The position numbers and the translations under genes were made by a program. A stretch of DNA of 34,291 bases, from contig CAJOOU010000082.1 in assembly GCA_905236735.1 (NCBI GenBank), positions 1-34,291 of the forward strand, in the 5' to 3' direction. The notes beneath the pieces are model-generated. The model saw nothing but the letters and a program-made list of their open reading frames with translations, did not search any database and was not told the origin of the DNA. Each line of letters starts with the position of its first letter. The stretch's first letter is position 1. Positions 16,378 through 24,683 of this stretch are shown one piece after another. Origin of the DNA: an uncultured Eubacterium sp. (lineage in GTDB: Bacteria > Bacillota > Clostridia > Lachnospirales > Lachnospiraceae).

Positions 16378-16458
16378 AGTCTCATTCTTTAAGATTTGCC
16401 AGGAATATAATTCCGGGACTGTTGACAAACCACGCTTTGCGCGAACTACTCCCTCATG
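16374..16458 (-). ncRNA. Probable yybP-ykoY (Mn2+) riboswitch aptamer
   Basis: In the minus-strand RNA, CAUGAG (16453-16458) pairs with CUCAUG (16374-16379) as P1. Directly inside P1 on the 5' side is GGGAGUAG, the most conserved element of the yybP-ykoY class. On the 3' side is GAGAC just before CUCAUG, resembling the second conserved loop. Internal helices include UUCGCGCAAAGCGUGG and CCGGAAUUAUAUUCCUGG, with GUCAACA between them. It is followed by a terminator sharing P1 bases and then by two cation exporter genes, one of them UPF0016, a known partner of this riboswitch. The class was assigned by eye, without a covariance-model search. Confidence 0.82.
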
Positions 16459-16476
16459 GAAATGTCTATTGGACAT

Positions 16477-16505
16477 AATATACTTAAAAATCATGTCTTT
16501 GTCAA
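16477..16505 (-). promoter_or_regulatory. Strong sigma-A-like promoter of the riboswitch/exporter unit
   Basis: Minus strand TTGACA (16500-16505), exactly 17 bp, TATATT (16477-16482). The expected transcription start near 16470 lies about 12 bases ahead of the aptamer P1 helix, just right for a riboswitch leader. Confidence 0.8.
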
Positions 16506-16542
16506 TCTGATTTTGAGGTTTATCGCAGCTGATTAAATATTA

Positions 16543-16571
16543 TTGACTATTTTGAAGTACTTAATTATAAT
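16543..16571 (+). promoter_or_regulatory. Strong sigma-A-like promoter of the yicC-gmk-rpoZ operon
   Basis: TTGACT (16543-16548), 17-bp spacer, TATAAT (16566-16571). The predicted start of transcription, about 16578, falls on a perfect 10-bp palindrome, GTATGCATAC (16578-16587); ATGCATAC recurs at 16606-16613. The non-coding stretch 16321-16628 is explained by this promoter, the opposing promoter and the riboswitch. Confidence 0.8.
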
Positions 16572-16628
16572 GATTTCGTATGCATACATATATTTTAAGA
16601 CAGCAGATGCATACAGATTGGAGAAAAC

Positions 16629-17507
16629 ATGATTTATTCTATGACGGGCTTTGGCAGATATGAAGCCCTGGGCGAGAACCGTAAGGTCTCTGTGGAAATT
16701 AAATCTGTAAATCACAGATATCTGGATTTGAACATTAAAATTCCACGCAGACTTACATCTTATGAAGCACAGATCAGAGATTTCTTAAAGGAAAATATCG
16801 CTAGAGGAAAGGTTGATGTATTTGTTTCTTTTGAAGACTATTCAATAGGAGAGACTACGCTGCATTATAACAAAGAGCTTGCAGCCAGATACATGGAATA
16901 TCTTTCCCAAATGTCTGAGGATTTTGAAATAAAGAATGATATCTGTGTATCACATCTTTCGAGATATCCTGAAGTAATAACAATGGAAAACGCATCGGGC
17001 GAGGATGAGATTCTTGAAAATCTTCTTATGGAAGCTGCAAAGGGAGCCTTGGATAATTTCAATCGCACCCGTACCAAAGAAGGCGAGAGTCTTAAGGAAG
17101 ACCTTATCGGTAAACTCGATGATATGCTCGGGTTTGTCGACAAAATCGAGACCAGATACCCGGATGTTATTGCCGAATACAGGCAGAAACTTCTTGATAA
17201 GGTAAATGAAATCCTCGGAGAACGGACATTTGACGAAGCCAGACTCTTATCCGAAATAGTTATTTATGCAGATAAAATCTGCGTAGATGAAGAAACGGTA
17301 AGGCTTAAAACCCATATTAAATCCATGAAAGACACTCTTACAAAGGGTGGCAGTATGGGGCGTAAGCTTGATTTCATTGCTCAGGAAATGAACAGGGAGT
17401 CTAACACCATACTTTCCAAGTCCACAGATGCGGAAATATCCGATGTGGCGATAGAGCTTAAGACTACTGTTGAAAAGGTAAGAGAACAGATACAGAATGT
17501 TGAGTAA
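16629..17507 (+). CDS. YicC/YloC family endoribonuclease
   Basis: Member of the YicC family, reported as an endoribonuclease in E. coli and Bacillus. The signature start MIYSMTGFGRYE is followed by VEIKSVNHRYLDLNIKIPRRL, and the conserved C-terminus (DUF1732) reads KLDFIAQEMNRESNTILSKSTDAEISDVAIELKTTVEKVREQIQNVE, carrying the conserved Glu/Gln/Asn residues of the family. At 292 aa it is full length. TTGGAGA precedes the ATG. It heads an operon with gmk and rpoZ, the classical Firmicute arrangement; the small remA gene that often lies between yloC and gmk is absent here. Confidence 0.95.
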   Translation: MIYSMTGFGRYEALGENRKVSVEIKSVNHRYLDLNIKIPRRLTSYEAQIRDFLKENIARGKVDVFVSFEDYSIGETTLHYNKELAARYMEYLSQMSEDFEIKNDICVSHLSRYPEVITMENASGEDEILENLLMEAAKGALDNFNRTRTKEGESLKEDLIGKLDDMLGFVDKIETRYPDVIAEYRQKLLDKVNEILGERTFDEARLLSEIVIYADKICVDEETVRLKTHIKSMKDTLTKGGSMGRKLDFIAQEMNRESNTILSKSTDAEISDVAIELKTTVEKVREQIQNVE

Positions 17508-17522
17508 TGGAGAAGTAAAATT

Positions 17523-18155
17523 ATGAAAGGCAAGTTAATCATTTTTTCCGGTTTTTCCGGTACGGGAAAAGGGACAATAATGAATGAACTTTTGAAAAGA
17601 TATCCCGAGGAATTCTGTTTGTCTGTTTCAGCTACTACAAGAAGTCCGAGAGAGGGCGAAAAAGAAGGAGTGGCCTATTTTTTTAAAACCAGAGATGAGT
17701 TTGAAGAAATGATTTCAAAAGGAGAATTCCTTGAATATGCCGAGTATGTTGGTAACTACTACGGTACACCCAGGTCATATGTGGAAGAGAGACTTAATGA
17801 AGGCAAAAATGTTTTTCTTGAAATAGAGATGCAGGGAGCTATGAAGGTAAAGGCGAAGATGCCGGAGGCGGCACTTGTGTTTATTCTGCCTCCCTCGATA
17901 AAAATTCTGGCTGAGAGGCTTTCGGGCAGAGGTACAAACACCGAGGAAGATATCCGGCAGAGAATGAACCAGGCCAGCCGTGAGGCGGAAGGTATGACGA
18001 GGTATGATTATTTCGTTATAAATGATGACCTTGAAAAATGCATTACCGATGTCAGGAATCTGGCGCAGGGAAATATTCCGGACGATTTGCCGGATGAGAG
18101 TTTTTTAAAGAATATTAAAGATGAACTTGACAGTATGTTGAAAGGAGATTTATAA
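17523..18155 (+). CDS. gmk: Guanylate kinase
   Basis: Converts GMP and ATP to GDP and ADP, feeding GTP synthesis; essential in most bacteria. P-loop GFSGTGKGT lies at about residues 10-18. The GMP-binding segment follows (SVSATTRSPREGEKEGVAYFF, with the typical R-x-x-R-x-G-E), then EFLEYAEYVGNYYGTP and the lid region LSGRGTNTEEDIRQRM. At 210 aa it is normal length. It begins 15 bp after yicC and ends 1 bp before rpoZ, so all three are probably translated from one mRNA. Confidence 0.98.
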   Translation: MKGKLIIFSGFSGTGKGTIMNELLKRYPEEFCLSVSATTRSPREGEKEGVAYFFKTRDEFEEMISKGEFLEYAEYVGNYYGTPRSYVEERLNEGKNVFLEIEMQGAMKVKAKMPEAALVFILPPSIKILAERLSGRGTNTEEDIRQRMNQASREAEGMTRYDYFVINDDLEKCITDVRNLAQGNIPDDLPDESFLKNIKDELDSMLKGDL

Positions 18156-18156
18156 A

Positions 18157-18492
18157 ATGTTACATCCATCTTACACAGATTTAATGCAGGTAGTTAACAA
18201 AGATGTTGAGCCGGGAGAAGAGCCGGTGGTAAACAGCAGATATTCAATAGTTATGGCTACAGCCAAAAGAGCCCGTCAGATTATTGATGGAGATAAGCCG
18301 CTTGCTACGGCGAAATGCCAGAAGCCGTTTTCTGTAGCTGTAGAAGAACTTTATGAAGGCAAGGTTAAGGTCATCGGAGACGGGGAAGAGGATCTTGAGT
18401 TTGATGATGAAGAAGAGTTTTTTGAAAATACTGCTGCAGAAGAAGCGGTAGAGGAAGAAGCTTTACCGGAAGAAACTGAAGAAGAGGTCTAA
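18157..18492 (+). CDS. rpoZ: RNA polymerase omega subunit
   Basis: Small subunit assisting assembly of RNA polymerase around beta-prime, and part of a ppGpp site in some bacteria. The conserved core is MLHPSYTDLM, NSRYSIVMATAKRARQI and KPLATAKCQKPFSVAVEELYEGKV. After about residue 75 the protein becomes an extremely acidic tail of Glu and Asp, making it 111 aa against the usual 65-90. The ribosome site AAAGGAG lies in the end of gmk. An intrinsic terminator follows eight bases after the stop. Confidence 0.96.
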   Translation: MLHPSYTDLMQVVNKDVEPGEEPVVNSRYSIVMATAKRARQIIDGDKPLATAKCQKPFSVAVEELYEGKVKVIGDGEEDLEFDDEEEFFENTAAEEAVEEEALPEETEEEV

Positions 18493-18500
18493 AGATTACG

Positions 18501-18525
18501 GGCGCATTATATGATGCGCCTTTTT
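18501..18525 (+). terminator. Intrinsic terminator between rpoZ and rimO
   Basis: GGCGCAT pairs with ATGCGCC around a 6-base loop (18501-18520), followed immediately by TTTTT (18521-18525). It lies 8 bp after rpoZ, and the rimO start codon follows only 13 bp after the T-run. It either ends the yicC-gmk-rpoZ mRNA or attenuates read-through into rimO. Confidence 0.85.
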
Positions 18526-18538
18526 AAGTTTGAAATAT

Positions 18539-19873
18539 ATGAAAGTATTTTTTGTTTCACTCGGATGTGATAAAAACCTTGTTGATTCTGAGGTTATGCT
18601 TGGCCTGCTTAAAGAAGGCGGGTATGAGATAACCGATAATGAAGATGAGGCTGATGTAGCGGTTGTAAATACCTGCAGTTTTATTCTTGATGCCCAGGAT
18701 GAAAGTGTCGAGACCATTTTACAGATGGCCGAAAAGAAAAACGAAAATCTTAAGGTACTTATCGTCACCGGATGTCTGGCACAAAGATATGAGGCAGAGA
18801 TTAAGACAGAGATACCTGAGGTTGATGCCGTGCTAGGCACAAATTCTTATGATAAGATTGTCGAAGCGGCAAATGAGGCGCTTGAGGGAAATTTTTATGA
18901 TGAATGTTCCCCGCTTAAAGGTATACCTGAGGTTAATACGGAAAGAATTATTTCCACGCCTTCCCACTATGCCTTTTTAAAAATAGCGGAGGGGTGTAAT
19001 AAAAAATGTACCTACTGCATTATTCCGTCGCTAAGGGGCTCCTACAGAAGTGTGCCCATGGAAAAGCTTGTTTCGGAAGCCCGTACGCTCGCCGAAAAAG
19101 GTGTGAAAGAGCTTATTCTTGTGGCTCAGGAGACCACGGTATACGGAATAGACCTTTATGGTAAAAAATCATTGCCGGAGCTTATAAGCAGACTGTCTGA
19201 GATAGAGCAAATAAGGTGGATAAGGATACTGTACTGTTATCCTGAGGAAATCACAGATGAGCTTATTAATGTGATTAAGACAAATGAAAAGGTCTGTCAT
19301 TATCTTGATTTACCTATCCAGCATGTAAATGATGATGTGCTAAAAAGCATGGGCAGAAGAACGACCAACAAGGAACTTTCGGGGCTCATTAAAAAGCTTA
19401 GGGAGGAGATACCGGACATTGCTCTTCGCACAACTCTTATTGCAGGCTTTCCAGGAGAGACAAACGAGGCTCACGAGGATGTGCTCAGGTTTATTAACGA
19501 AGCTGAATTTGACAGGCTCGGCTGCTTTACATACTCGAGAGAGGATGGCACGAAAGCGGCATGCTTTGAAAACCAGATTGCCGATGAGGTAAAAGCGTCA
19601 AGGCGCGATGATATTATGGAACTTCAAAGCGAGATTTGCGCCGATATTAACGAGGGCCTTATAGGCAATGAATACGAGGTGATTATTGACGGCTATATTC
19701 CGGAAGAAAACACCTATGTGGCGCGAAGCTTTCGGGATGCACCGGATGTTGACGGATATGTTTTTATAGAGACTGACCGCAAAAGCCTTTTGTCCGGAGA
19801 TATGGTCAGGGTAAAGATTAGCGGTGCTCATGAATATGATTTAATAGGAGAACTTACAGATGAATCTGCCTAA
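18539..19873 (+). CDS. rimO: Ribosomal protein S12 methylthiotransferase RimO
   Basis: Radical-SAM enzyme that methylthiolates an Asp of ribosomal protein S12. The N-terminal UPF0004 domain starts MKVFFVSLGCDKNLVDSEVML, binding the auxiliary [4Fe-4S] cluster; the radical-SAM core holds CNKKCTYC (about residues 152-159) and the C-terminal TRAM domain begins near residue 375. SLGCDKNLVDSEV distinguishes RimO from MiaB. The ATG at 18539 is preferred; a TTG three codons earlier is possible. No recognisable ribosome site lies before either, because the rpoZ terminator occupies that space. Its 3' end overlaps pgsA by 14 bp. Confidence 0.95.
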   Translation: MKVFFVSLGCDKNLVDSEVMLGLLKEGGYEITDNEDEADVAVVNTCSFILDAQDESVETILQMAEKKNENLKVLIVTGCLAQRYEAEIKTEIPEVDAVLGTNSYDKIVEAANEALEGNFYDECSPLKGIPEVNTERIISTPSHYAFLKIAEGCNKKCTYCIIPSLRGSYRSVPMEKLVSEARTLAEKGVKELILVAQETTVYGIDLYGKKSLPELISRLSEIEQIRWIRILYCYPEEITDELINVIKTNEKVCHYLDLPIQHVNDDVLKSMGRRTTNKELSGLIKKLREEIPDIALRTTLIAGFPGETNEAHEDVLRFINEAEFDRLGCFTYSREDGTKAACFENQIADEVKASRRDDIMELQSEICADINEGLIGNEYEVIIDGYIPEENTYVARSFRDAPDVDGYVFIETDRKSLLSGDMVRVKISGAHEYDLIGELTDESA

Positions 19874-20399
19874 TAAACTTACTGTATTAAGGGTTGTACT
19901 TATACCGTTTTTTGTGATTTTGCTTTTATTTGATTTGCCGATAGCAAACAGGGAAATCTGGGCGCTTGTTATCTTTATTGTGGCATCATTAACCGACCTT
20001 TTGGACGGTAAGATTGCACGAAAATACAATCTCGTTACGAATTTCGGCAAGTTCATGGACCCGCTTGCGGACAAGATGCTTGTCTGCAGTGCTATGATCT
20101 GCCTCGTGGAAAAAAGCAGGCTTTCCGCATGGATAGTTATTATTATTATATGCAGGGAATTTATAATCAGCGGTTTCAGACTTATTGCGGCCGAAAACAA
20201 TATTGTCATTGCAGCGGGCTGGTGGGGAAAGTTTAAAACCACCTTCCAGATGATAATGATAATACTTCTGATATTAAATATAGACAATGCATATTTTATG
20301 ATTTTGACACAGGCTGTCACCTATATAGCGCTTGCGCTTACTATAATATCTCTGGCTGATTATATAGTCAGAAACAAAGATGTTCTAAAAACAAATTAA
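19860..20399 (+). CDS. pgsA: CDP-diacylglycerol-glycerol-3-phosphate 3-phosphatidyltransferase
   Basis: Integral membrane enzyme making phosphatidylglycerol phosphate from CDP-diacylglycerol and glycerol-3-phosphate, the first committed step to phosphatidylglycerol. It starts MNLPNKLTVLRVVLIPFFVILL and has the complete CDP-alcohol phosphotransferase motif D-x2-DG-x2-AR-x8-G-x3-D-x3-D in DLLDGKIARKYNLVTNFG followed by KFMDPLAD. About four or five hydrophobic helices follow in 179 aa. The start lies 14 bp inside rimO behind AGGAGA, implying co-translation. RimO-PgsA adjacency is common in Clostridia. Confidence 0.96.
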   Translation: MNLPNKLTVLRVVLIPFFVILLLFDLPIANREIWALVIFIVASLTDLLDGKIARKYNLVTNFGKFMDPLADKMLVCSAMICLVEKSRLSAWIVIIIICREFIISGFRLIAAENNIVIAAGWWGKFKTTFQMIMIILLILNIDNAYFMILTQAVTYIALALTIISLADYIVRNKDVLKTN

Positions 20400-20420
20400 A
20401 CAATCAGGTGTGAGGTGTGT

Positions 20421-20978
20421 ATGAGAGTTATAGCGGGAAGTAAAAGACATTTTACCTTAAAAACCGTGCCGGGAAAAAATACAAGACCGACACAGGACAG
20501 AATCAAGGAAACTCTTTTTAATATATTACAGACACGCATATACGGCACAAGATTTTTAGACCTTTTTGCCGGAAGCGGAGGCATAGGCATAGAGGCCTTA
20601 AGTCGCGGGGCGGAATTTGCGGTATTTGCGGACAATGATAAAAGGGCCGCAGCTGTAATAGAAGACAACCTTGAACATACCGGGTTTACAGAAAAAGCCC
20701 TTGTTATAAACAAAGACATTAAGGCCACGCTCCGTATGACGGAAAAACTGGAGCCTTTTGATATAATATTTATGGATCCGCCGTATTTTGAAGGACTCGA
20801 AAGGGAGGTGCTTGAGGCCCTTGCAGACAGTCCTGTGGTGAGTGATGATACGCTTATAATAGTGGAAGCCGATTTACATACCGGATTTGACTATGTAGAA
20901 GAAATCGGACTTAAAATCGTAAGAATTAAAGAATACAAAACAAATATGCATGTATTCATTGAAAGACAGGAGAAATAA
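20421..20978 (+). CDS. rsmD: 16S rRNA (guanine966-N2)-methyltransferase RsmD
   Basis: SAM-dependent methyltransferase acting on G966 (E. coli numbering) of 16S rRNA in the assembled small subunit. MRVIAGSKR at the start, [18 protein letters not shown] motif [18 protein letters not shown] (about residues 49-66) and catalytic DPPY near residue 117 are all present. The ATG at 20421 gives the typical MRVIAGS start; an upstream GTG adds two residues only. Ribosome site GAGGTG lies close. Gene order rsmD-coaD, with 2 bp between, is the usual Firmicute pair. Confidence 0.96.
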   Translation: MRVIAGSKRHFTLKTVPGKNTRPTQDRIKETLFNILQTRIYGTRFLDLFAGSGGIGIEALSRGAEFAVFADNDKRAAAVIEDNLEHTGFTEKALVINKDIKATLRMTEKLEPFDIIFMDPPYFEGLEREVLEALADSPVVSDDTLIIVEADLHTGFDYVEEIGLKIVRIKEYKTNMHVFIERQEK

Positions 20979-20980
20979 AA

Positions 20981-21487
20981 ATGAAGAGAGCGATTTATCC
21001 GGGGAGTTTTGATCCATGTACTCTGGGGCATCTTGATATAATAAAAAGAGCCTCAAAAATGGTGGATGAACTGGTTGTCGGGGTGCTGATAAACAAGGCA
21101 AAAACACCATTGTTTTCAACTGAATATCGTGTTAGTATGTTAAAAGAGGTCGTAAGAGATCTGCCTAATGTTAAGGTTGAATCTTTTGAGGGATTGCTTG
21201 CTGATTATGCAAGAGAAAAAGATGCAAATATCATAGTGAGAGGCCTTAGGGTTGTCACGGATTTTGAGTTTGAACTTCAGGTGGCACAGACCAACAGAAT
21301 GCTCAACTCTGATCTGGAAACCGTATTTTTGACAACAAGCCTTGAGTATTCGTATTTAAGTTCTACAACCGTCAGAGAGACGGCTGCATTCGGCGGAGAT
21401 GTTTCCAAATTCGTACCGCCTGAGCTTACAGATAAAATATATGAAAGAATTAAAGAAGTAATTAAGGAGGGGGAAAATGAGCAGTAG
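20981..21487 (+). CDS. coaD: Phosphopantetheine adenylyltransferase
   Basis: Fourth step of coenzyme A synthesis: 4'-phosphopantetheine plus ATP to dephospho-CoA. It starts [24 protein letters not shown], which contains the nucleotidyltransferase T/HxGH motif (TLGH, about residues 14-17); [23 protein letters not shown] and [10 protein letters not shown] complete the family signature. At 168 aa it is normal length. The 3' end overlaps the next gene by 11 bp, with an AAGGAGGGGG ribosome site inside coaD serving that gene. Confidence 0.97.
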   Translation: MKRAIYPGSFDPCTLGHLDIIKRASKMVDELVVGVLINKAKTPLFSTEYRVSMLKEVVRDLPNVKVESFEGLLADYAREKDANIIVRGLRVVTDFEFELQVAQTNRMLNSDLETVFLTTSLEYSYLSSTTVRETAAFGGDVSKFVPPELTDKIYERIKEVIKEGENEQ

Positions 21488-22082
21488 AATTGAACAGCTT
21501 ATCGAAGAAATCGAAGATTATATTTCAGATTGCAAGTATCAGCCTTTTTCACAGTCAAAGATTATTGTAGATAAGGACGAACTTGAGGAACTTTTGGATG
21601 AATTAAAAAGTAAAACTCCTGAAGAAATCAGAAGATACCAGAAAATCATATCAAACAAGGATGCCATTCTTTCTGATGCACAAAAGCAGGCAGATAATAT
21701 TATTGCTCAGGCTCAGATTCAGACAAATGAGCTTGTTTCAGAGCATGAAATCATGCAAAGAGCATTTGCCCAGGGCAATGAGGTGATTGTCAATGCCACA
21801 AATCAGGCTCAGGAGATACTGGATAAGGCAACAAGCGATGCCAATGCCATAAGAACAAGCGCCATTGCCTATGTGGATGATATGCTTATGAATATTGAGA
21901 GACTTCTTTCCGGAACAATTGATGCCTCAAATCAGAGACAGGAGTCACTTGTAAAGAGTCTTCAGGCAAGTCTTGATATTGTTACGGCAAACAGGATAGA
22001 ACTCAATCCGCCGGAGGCTGCTCCATCTGATGCTGCTCCTGAAACGACTGAAGACAATCAGGAAGAAAAGAAGGCACAGTAA
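21477..22082 (+). CDS. Coiled-coil protein of unknown function downstream of CoaD
   Basis: No membrane helix and no catalytic motif. The N-terminus ([22 protein letters not shown]) is followed by an acidic helix and then a long Ala/Gln/Asn-rich coiled coil (about 55-135: [19 protein letters not shown] and similar heptads), a helix [19 protein letters not shown], and a disordered Pro/Ala/Glu tail. It resembles DivIVA-like or V-ATPase subunit G/H-like annotations seen beside coaD in Lachnospiraceae, which probably reflect coiled-coil composition only. Tight coupling (11-bp overlap with coaD, zero gap to pepD) shows it is a real gene. A structural or cell-division role is a guess. Confidence 0.85.
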   Translation: MSSRIEQLIEEIEDYISDCKYQPFSQSKIIVDKDELEELLDELKSKTPEEIRRYQKIISNKDAILSDAQKQADNIIAQAQIQTNELVSEHEIMQRAFAQGNEVIVNATNQAQEILDKATSDANAIRTSAIAYVDDMLMNIERLLSGTIDASNQRQESLVKSLQASLDIVTANRIELNPPEAAPSDAAPETTEDNQEEKKAQ

Positions 22083-23528
22083 ATGGGAAAACTGGAATCA
22101 CTTAACCCCGGCAGAGTATTTTACTATTTTGAGGAAATCGCTTCGATTCCTCATGGTTCGGGAAATACAAAAGAAATATGCGATTACATATGCAATTTTG
22201 CAAAAAACAATTCCTTAAAATATCACAGGGACAGCGCCGGAAATGTCATTATATATAAAGAAGCGTCATCGGGCTATGAAAATTCCCCATCAGTAATTTT
22301 GCAGGGACATATGGATATGGTCTGTGAAAAAGAAGACGATGTGGTGTTTGACTTTGAAAAAGACGGTCTCAGACTTTGCGTGGACGGAGATAATATTACC
22401 GCAGAAGGTACGACGCTTGGCGGAGATGACGGCATTGCCGTGGCAATGATACTGGCTGCGCTTGAAGATAAGGAATTAAAGCATCCGGCAATTGAGGCTG
22501 TAATTACTACGGATGAAGAAATAGGACTTGTCGGAGCGAAGGCTCTGGATATGTCACTTATTTCGTCAAAGCGTCTGATAAATATAGACTCTGAAGGGGA
22601 AGGCGTTTTTTTGACATCCTGCGCCGGAGGTGTGGATTGTGACAGCTCTTTTGAACTTGAATACAAACCTTTTGCGGGAGAGTGTTTTTTGCTTAGCGTA
22701 AAGGGACTCGAGGGAGGACATTCCGGCAGTGAAATTGATAAGGAAAGGGCAAATGCCATAACCCTTATTGGCAGGGCGCTCGGAATGCTTTCGGAAAGTG
22801 TTTCGTTTGAGATTTTTGAGGTGAGCGGAGGCCAGAAGACCAATGCAATTCCAAGAAAAACCGTTGCTTTAATTGCTGCTGCGCCGGAGGATGTAGACAG
22901 GCTCATAAGTAAAATTGATGAAATTGACGGGATTTTCAGAAATGAGTTCAGGGTGACAGATCCAGGGCTCAGGGTGAGTATCTCAGCGGCCGAAAGGTTT
23001 GACAGGGTGCTTAAACCTGCTTCCAAGGCATCGGTTCTTTCTTTTCTCAGGCTTTTACCTCAGGGAGTTATGGGATACAGCAAAGAGATTTCCGGTCTTG
23101 TTGAAACATCACTTAATCCCGGAATCATGAAATGTGAAGATGGAAAATTTATAGTATATACCTCGATAAGAAGCAGCGTTTTGTCAAAAAAAGAAGAGCT
23201 GCTTGAAAAAATCAGAGTGCTTACCGCTGTTTGCGGAGGAAGTATGACATCCTTCGGAGATTATCCGGGATGGGAATACAATCCGGAGTCTTTGCTAAGG
23301 CCCATATTCGCCGAAACATATAAAGAACTTACCGGGAAAGAGTCAAAACTGGAGGCTATACATGCCGGACTTGAATGCGGTCTCTTTGCCGGGGGCATTG
23401 ATAATCTTGATGCGATTGCTCTTGGTCCGGATTTGTGGGATATTCATACTCCGGGAGAGACGCTCGGTATTTCTTCCACGGAAAGGACTTACAACCTTAT
23501 TTGCAGGGTTTTGGAAAAACTAAAATAA
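22083..23528 (+). CDS. pepD: Aminoacyl-histidine dipeptidase (PepD, M20 family)
   Basis: Zinc-dependent dipeptidase of the M20/PepD type, cleaving X-His and other dipeptides in the cytoplasm. Metal-binding motifs: GHMDMV (H76), TLGGDDGIAV (D115), DEEIG (about 144-148) and the C-terminal GLECGLFAGG and HTPGETL (His). A lid/dimerisation domain separates the two halves of the catalytic domain. At 481 aa it is the usual PepD length. The ATG directly follows the stop codon of the previous gene, with no intervening base, so translation is likely coupled. Confidence 0.95.
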   Translation: MGKLESLNPGRVFYYFEEIASIPHGSGNTKEICDYICNFAKNNSLKYHRDSAGNVIIYKEASSGYENSPSVILQGHMDMVCEKEDDVVFDFEKDGLRLCVDGDNITAEGTTLGGDDGIAVAMILAALEDKELKHPAIEAVITTDEEIGLVGAKALDMSLISSKRLINIDSEGEGVFLTSCAGGVDCDSSFELEYKPFAGECFLLSVKGLEGGHSGSEIDKERANAITLIGRALGMLSESVSFEIFEVSGGQKTNAIPRKTVALIAAAPEDVDRLISKIDEIDGIFRNEFRVTDPGLRVSISAAERFDRVLKPASKASVLSFLRLLPQGVMGYSKEISGLVETSLNPGIMKCEDGKFIVYTSIRSSVLSKKEELLEKIRVLTAVCGGSMTSFGDYPGWEYNPESLLRPIFAETYKELTGKESKLEAIHAGLECGLFAGGIDNLDAIALGPDLWDIHTPGETLGISSTERTYNLICRVLEKLK

Positions 23529-23529
23529 A

Positions 23530-24486
23530 ATGAGAGAGATTTCGGTTGGAGTAAACGAAGCCGGACAGAGGATGGATAAACTGATATTTAAATATCTGCC
23601 GAATGCTCCGAAAAGCTTTGTTTACAAAATGCTTAGGAAAAAGAATATTACCCTTAACAGGAAAAAAGCTGAAGGGAAAGAAAAGCTGAAAGAGGGAGAT
23701 GTTATATCCCTCTTTTTTTCTGATGAAACTTTTGAGAAATTTTCGGGAACTGCTATGTCTGCTTATTTGGGGCATTCTCATATAGATGTAATATACGAAG
23801 ACGATAATGTACTGATTTTGAATAAACCGGCAGGAGTTCTTTCACAGAAATCTTCACAGGATGATGTATCCTTAAATGAGGAGATTATTTCCTATCTTTC
23901 GGAAAAGGGGGAAATAGATGCAGAATCTCTTAAAACCTTTAAGCCGGCCGTTGTTAACCGCCTCGACAGAAATACAGCCGGGATAATACTTTGCGGCAAA
24001 ACCCTTTTTGCACTTCAGAAACTCTCGGAGATTATAAGAGAGCGCTCAATCCGCAAAATATACAGGTGTATAGTAAGCGGCGAGATTGAGCGCGAAAAAA
24101 CCATAGAAGGGTATCTGTTAAAGGATGAAAAATCAAACAGGGTAAGCATTTTCAAAAACAAAAAAGAAGGTGCTTCCTACATAAAAACGGGGTATAGTCC
24201 GATAAAACACTCTGACGGCTTTACTCTTCTTGAGGTAGACCTTATTACCGGAAAGAGTCATCAGATAAGGGCGCATCTGTCATCCATAGGCCATCCTATT
24301 TTGGGTGATGTAAAATACGGCGGTAAAAAGACGGGAAAGTATTCTTATCAGATGCTCTATGCCGCCAGGGTGGTATTTCCCAAAATGGAAGGGGAGATGG
24401 CGTATCTGTCGGGTAAAGTATTTGAGGCGCCGGCTCCGCCGGAGTTTGATGCGGCTTTTGAAAAGAATTTTAGGATGAGTAAATAA
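23530..24486 (+). CDS. RluA-family pseudouridine synthase with S4 domain
   Basis: Isomerises uridine to pseudouridine in RNA; the target site cannot be assigned. The N-terminal S4-like RNA-binding domain (about 1-60: RMDKLIFKYLPNAPKSFVYKMLRKKNI) precedes the catalytic domain with NKPAGVLSQ, the active-site motif VNRLDRNTAGI (catalytic Asp about residue 145), KIYRCIVSG, and LITGKSHQIRAHLSSIGHPILGD. At 318 aa it is normal. It starts 1 bp after pepD and is the last gene of the housekeeping run. The ribosome site is weak (TTGGAAAAAC). Confidence 0.94.
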   Translation: MREISVGVNEAGQRMDKLIFKYLPNAPKSFVYKMLRKKNITLNRKKAEGKEKLKEGDVISLFFSDETFEKFSGTAMSAYLGHSHIDVIYEDDNVLILNKPAGVLSQKSSQDDVSLNEEIISYLSEKGEIDAESLKTFKPAVVNRLDRNTAGIILCGKTLFALQKLSEIIRERSIRKIYRCIVSGEIEREKTIEGYLLKDEKSNRVSIFKNKKEGASYIKTGYSPIKHSDGFTLLEVDLITGKSHQIRAHLSSIGHPILGDVKYGGKKTGKYSYQMLYAARVVFPKMEGEMAYLSGKVFEAPAPPEFDAAFEKNFRMSK

Positions 24487-24502
24487 AAAACATATATTTA
24501 TA

Positions 24503-24519
24503 TTGTGATAATAACACAA
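24503..24519. repeat. TTGTG-N7-CACAA inverted repeat ahead of flavoprotein gene
   Basis: TTGTGATAATAACACAA followed by AGTTTTTT. It could be a weak terminator for the RluA-type gene or an operator. It resembles a Rex box but has one base fewer between the arms. Confidence 0.4.
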
Positions 24520-24598
24520 AGTTTTTTGTATATATTGACCAAAGGTTTTGTACAAAAATCCGAACAATCTATACAAAATCCTCCTGTCTTTAGGCAAT

Positions 24599-24631
24599 TT
24601 TTCACAAATAAAAAATTTTTTTTAGTGAAAA
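24599..24631. repeat. AT-rich inverted repeat in flavoprotein upstream region
   Basis: TTTTCAC (24599-24605) and GTGAAAA (24625-24631), with an interior run of A then T that also self-pairs. It lies 24 bp upstream of the predicted -35. The heptamer TACAAAA occurs at 24551, 24572 and 24634, all in one orientation. Possible operator array; no regulator identified. Confidence 0.4.
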
Positions 24632-24654
24632 TGTACAAAAAAATCAAAAAATCA

Positions 24655-24683
24655 TTGCCTTGTTTCGCCAAAAATACTATAAT
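24655..24683 (+). promoter_or_regulatory. Sigma-A-like promoter of the flavoprotein gene
   Basis: TTGCCT (24655-24660), 17-bp spacer, TATAAT (24678-24683). The leader is about 40 bases, with a strong TAGGAGGATAATACA ribosome site before the ATG. The match fits the high expression suggested by codon use. Confidence 0.75.

Noticed and set aside
15884-16378. 164-codon plus-strand frame over the CaCA antiporter and its leader
   Set aside because: Lies over the antiporter repeats and riboswitch; no ribosome site or recognisable protein pattern.
22274-23026. 250-codon open frame antisense to pepD
   Set aside because: Fully within a clear M20 peptidase gene, rich in Ser and Pro as expected of a mirror frame, without family motifs or ribosome site.
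24503-24519. Rex operator before the flavoprotein gene
   Set aside because: The arms match but the spacer is one base shorter than in the Rex consensus; kept only as an unassigned inverted repeat.
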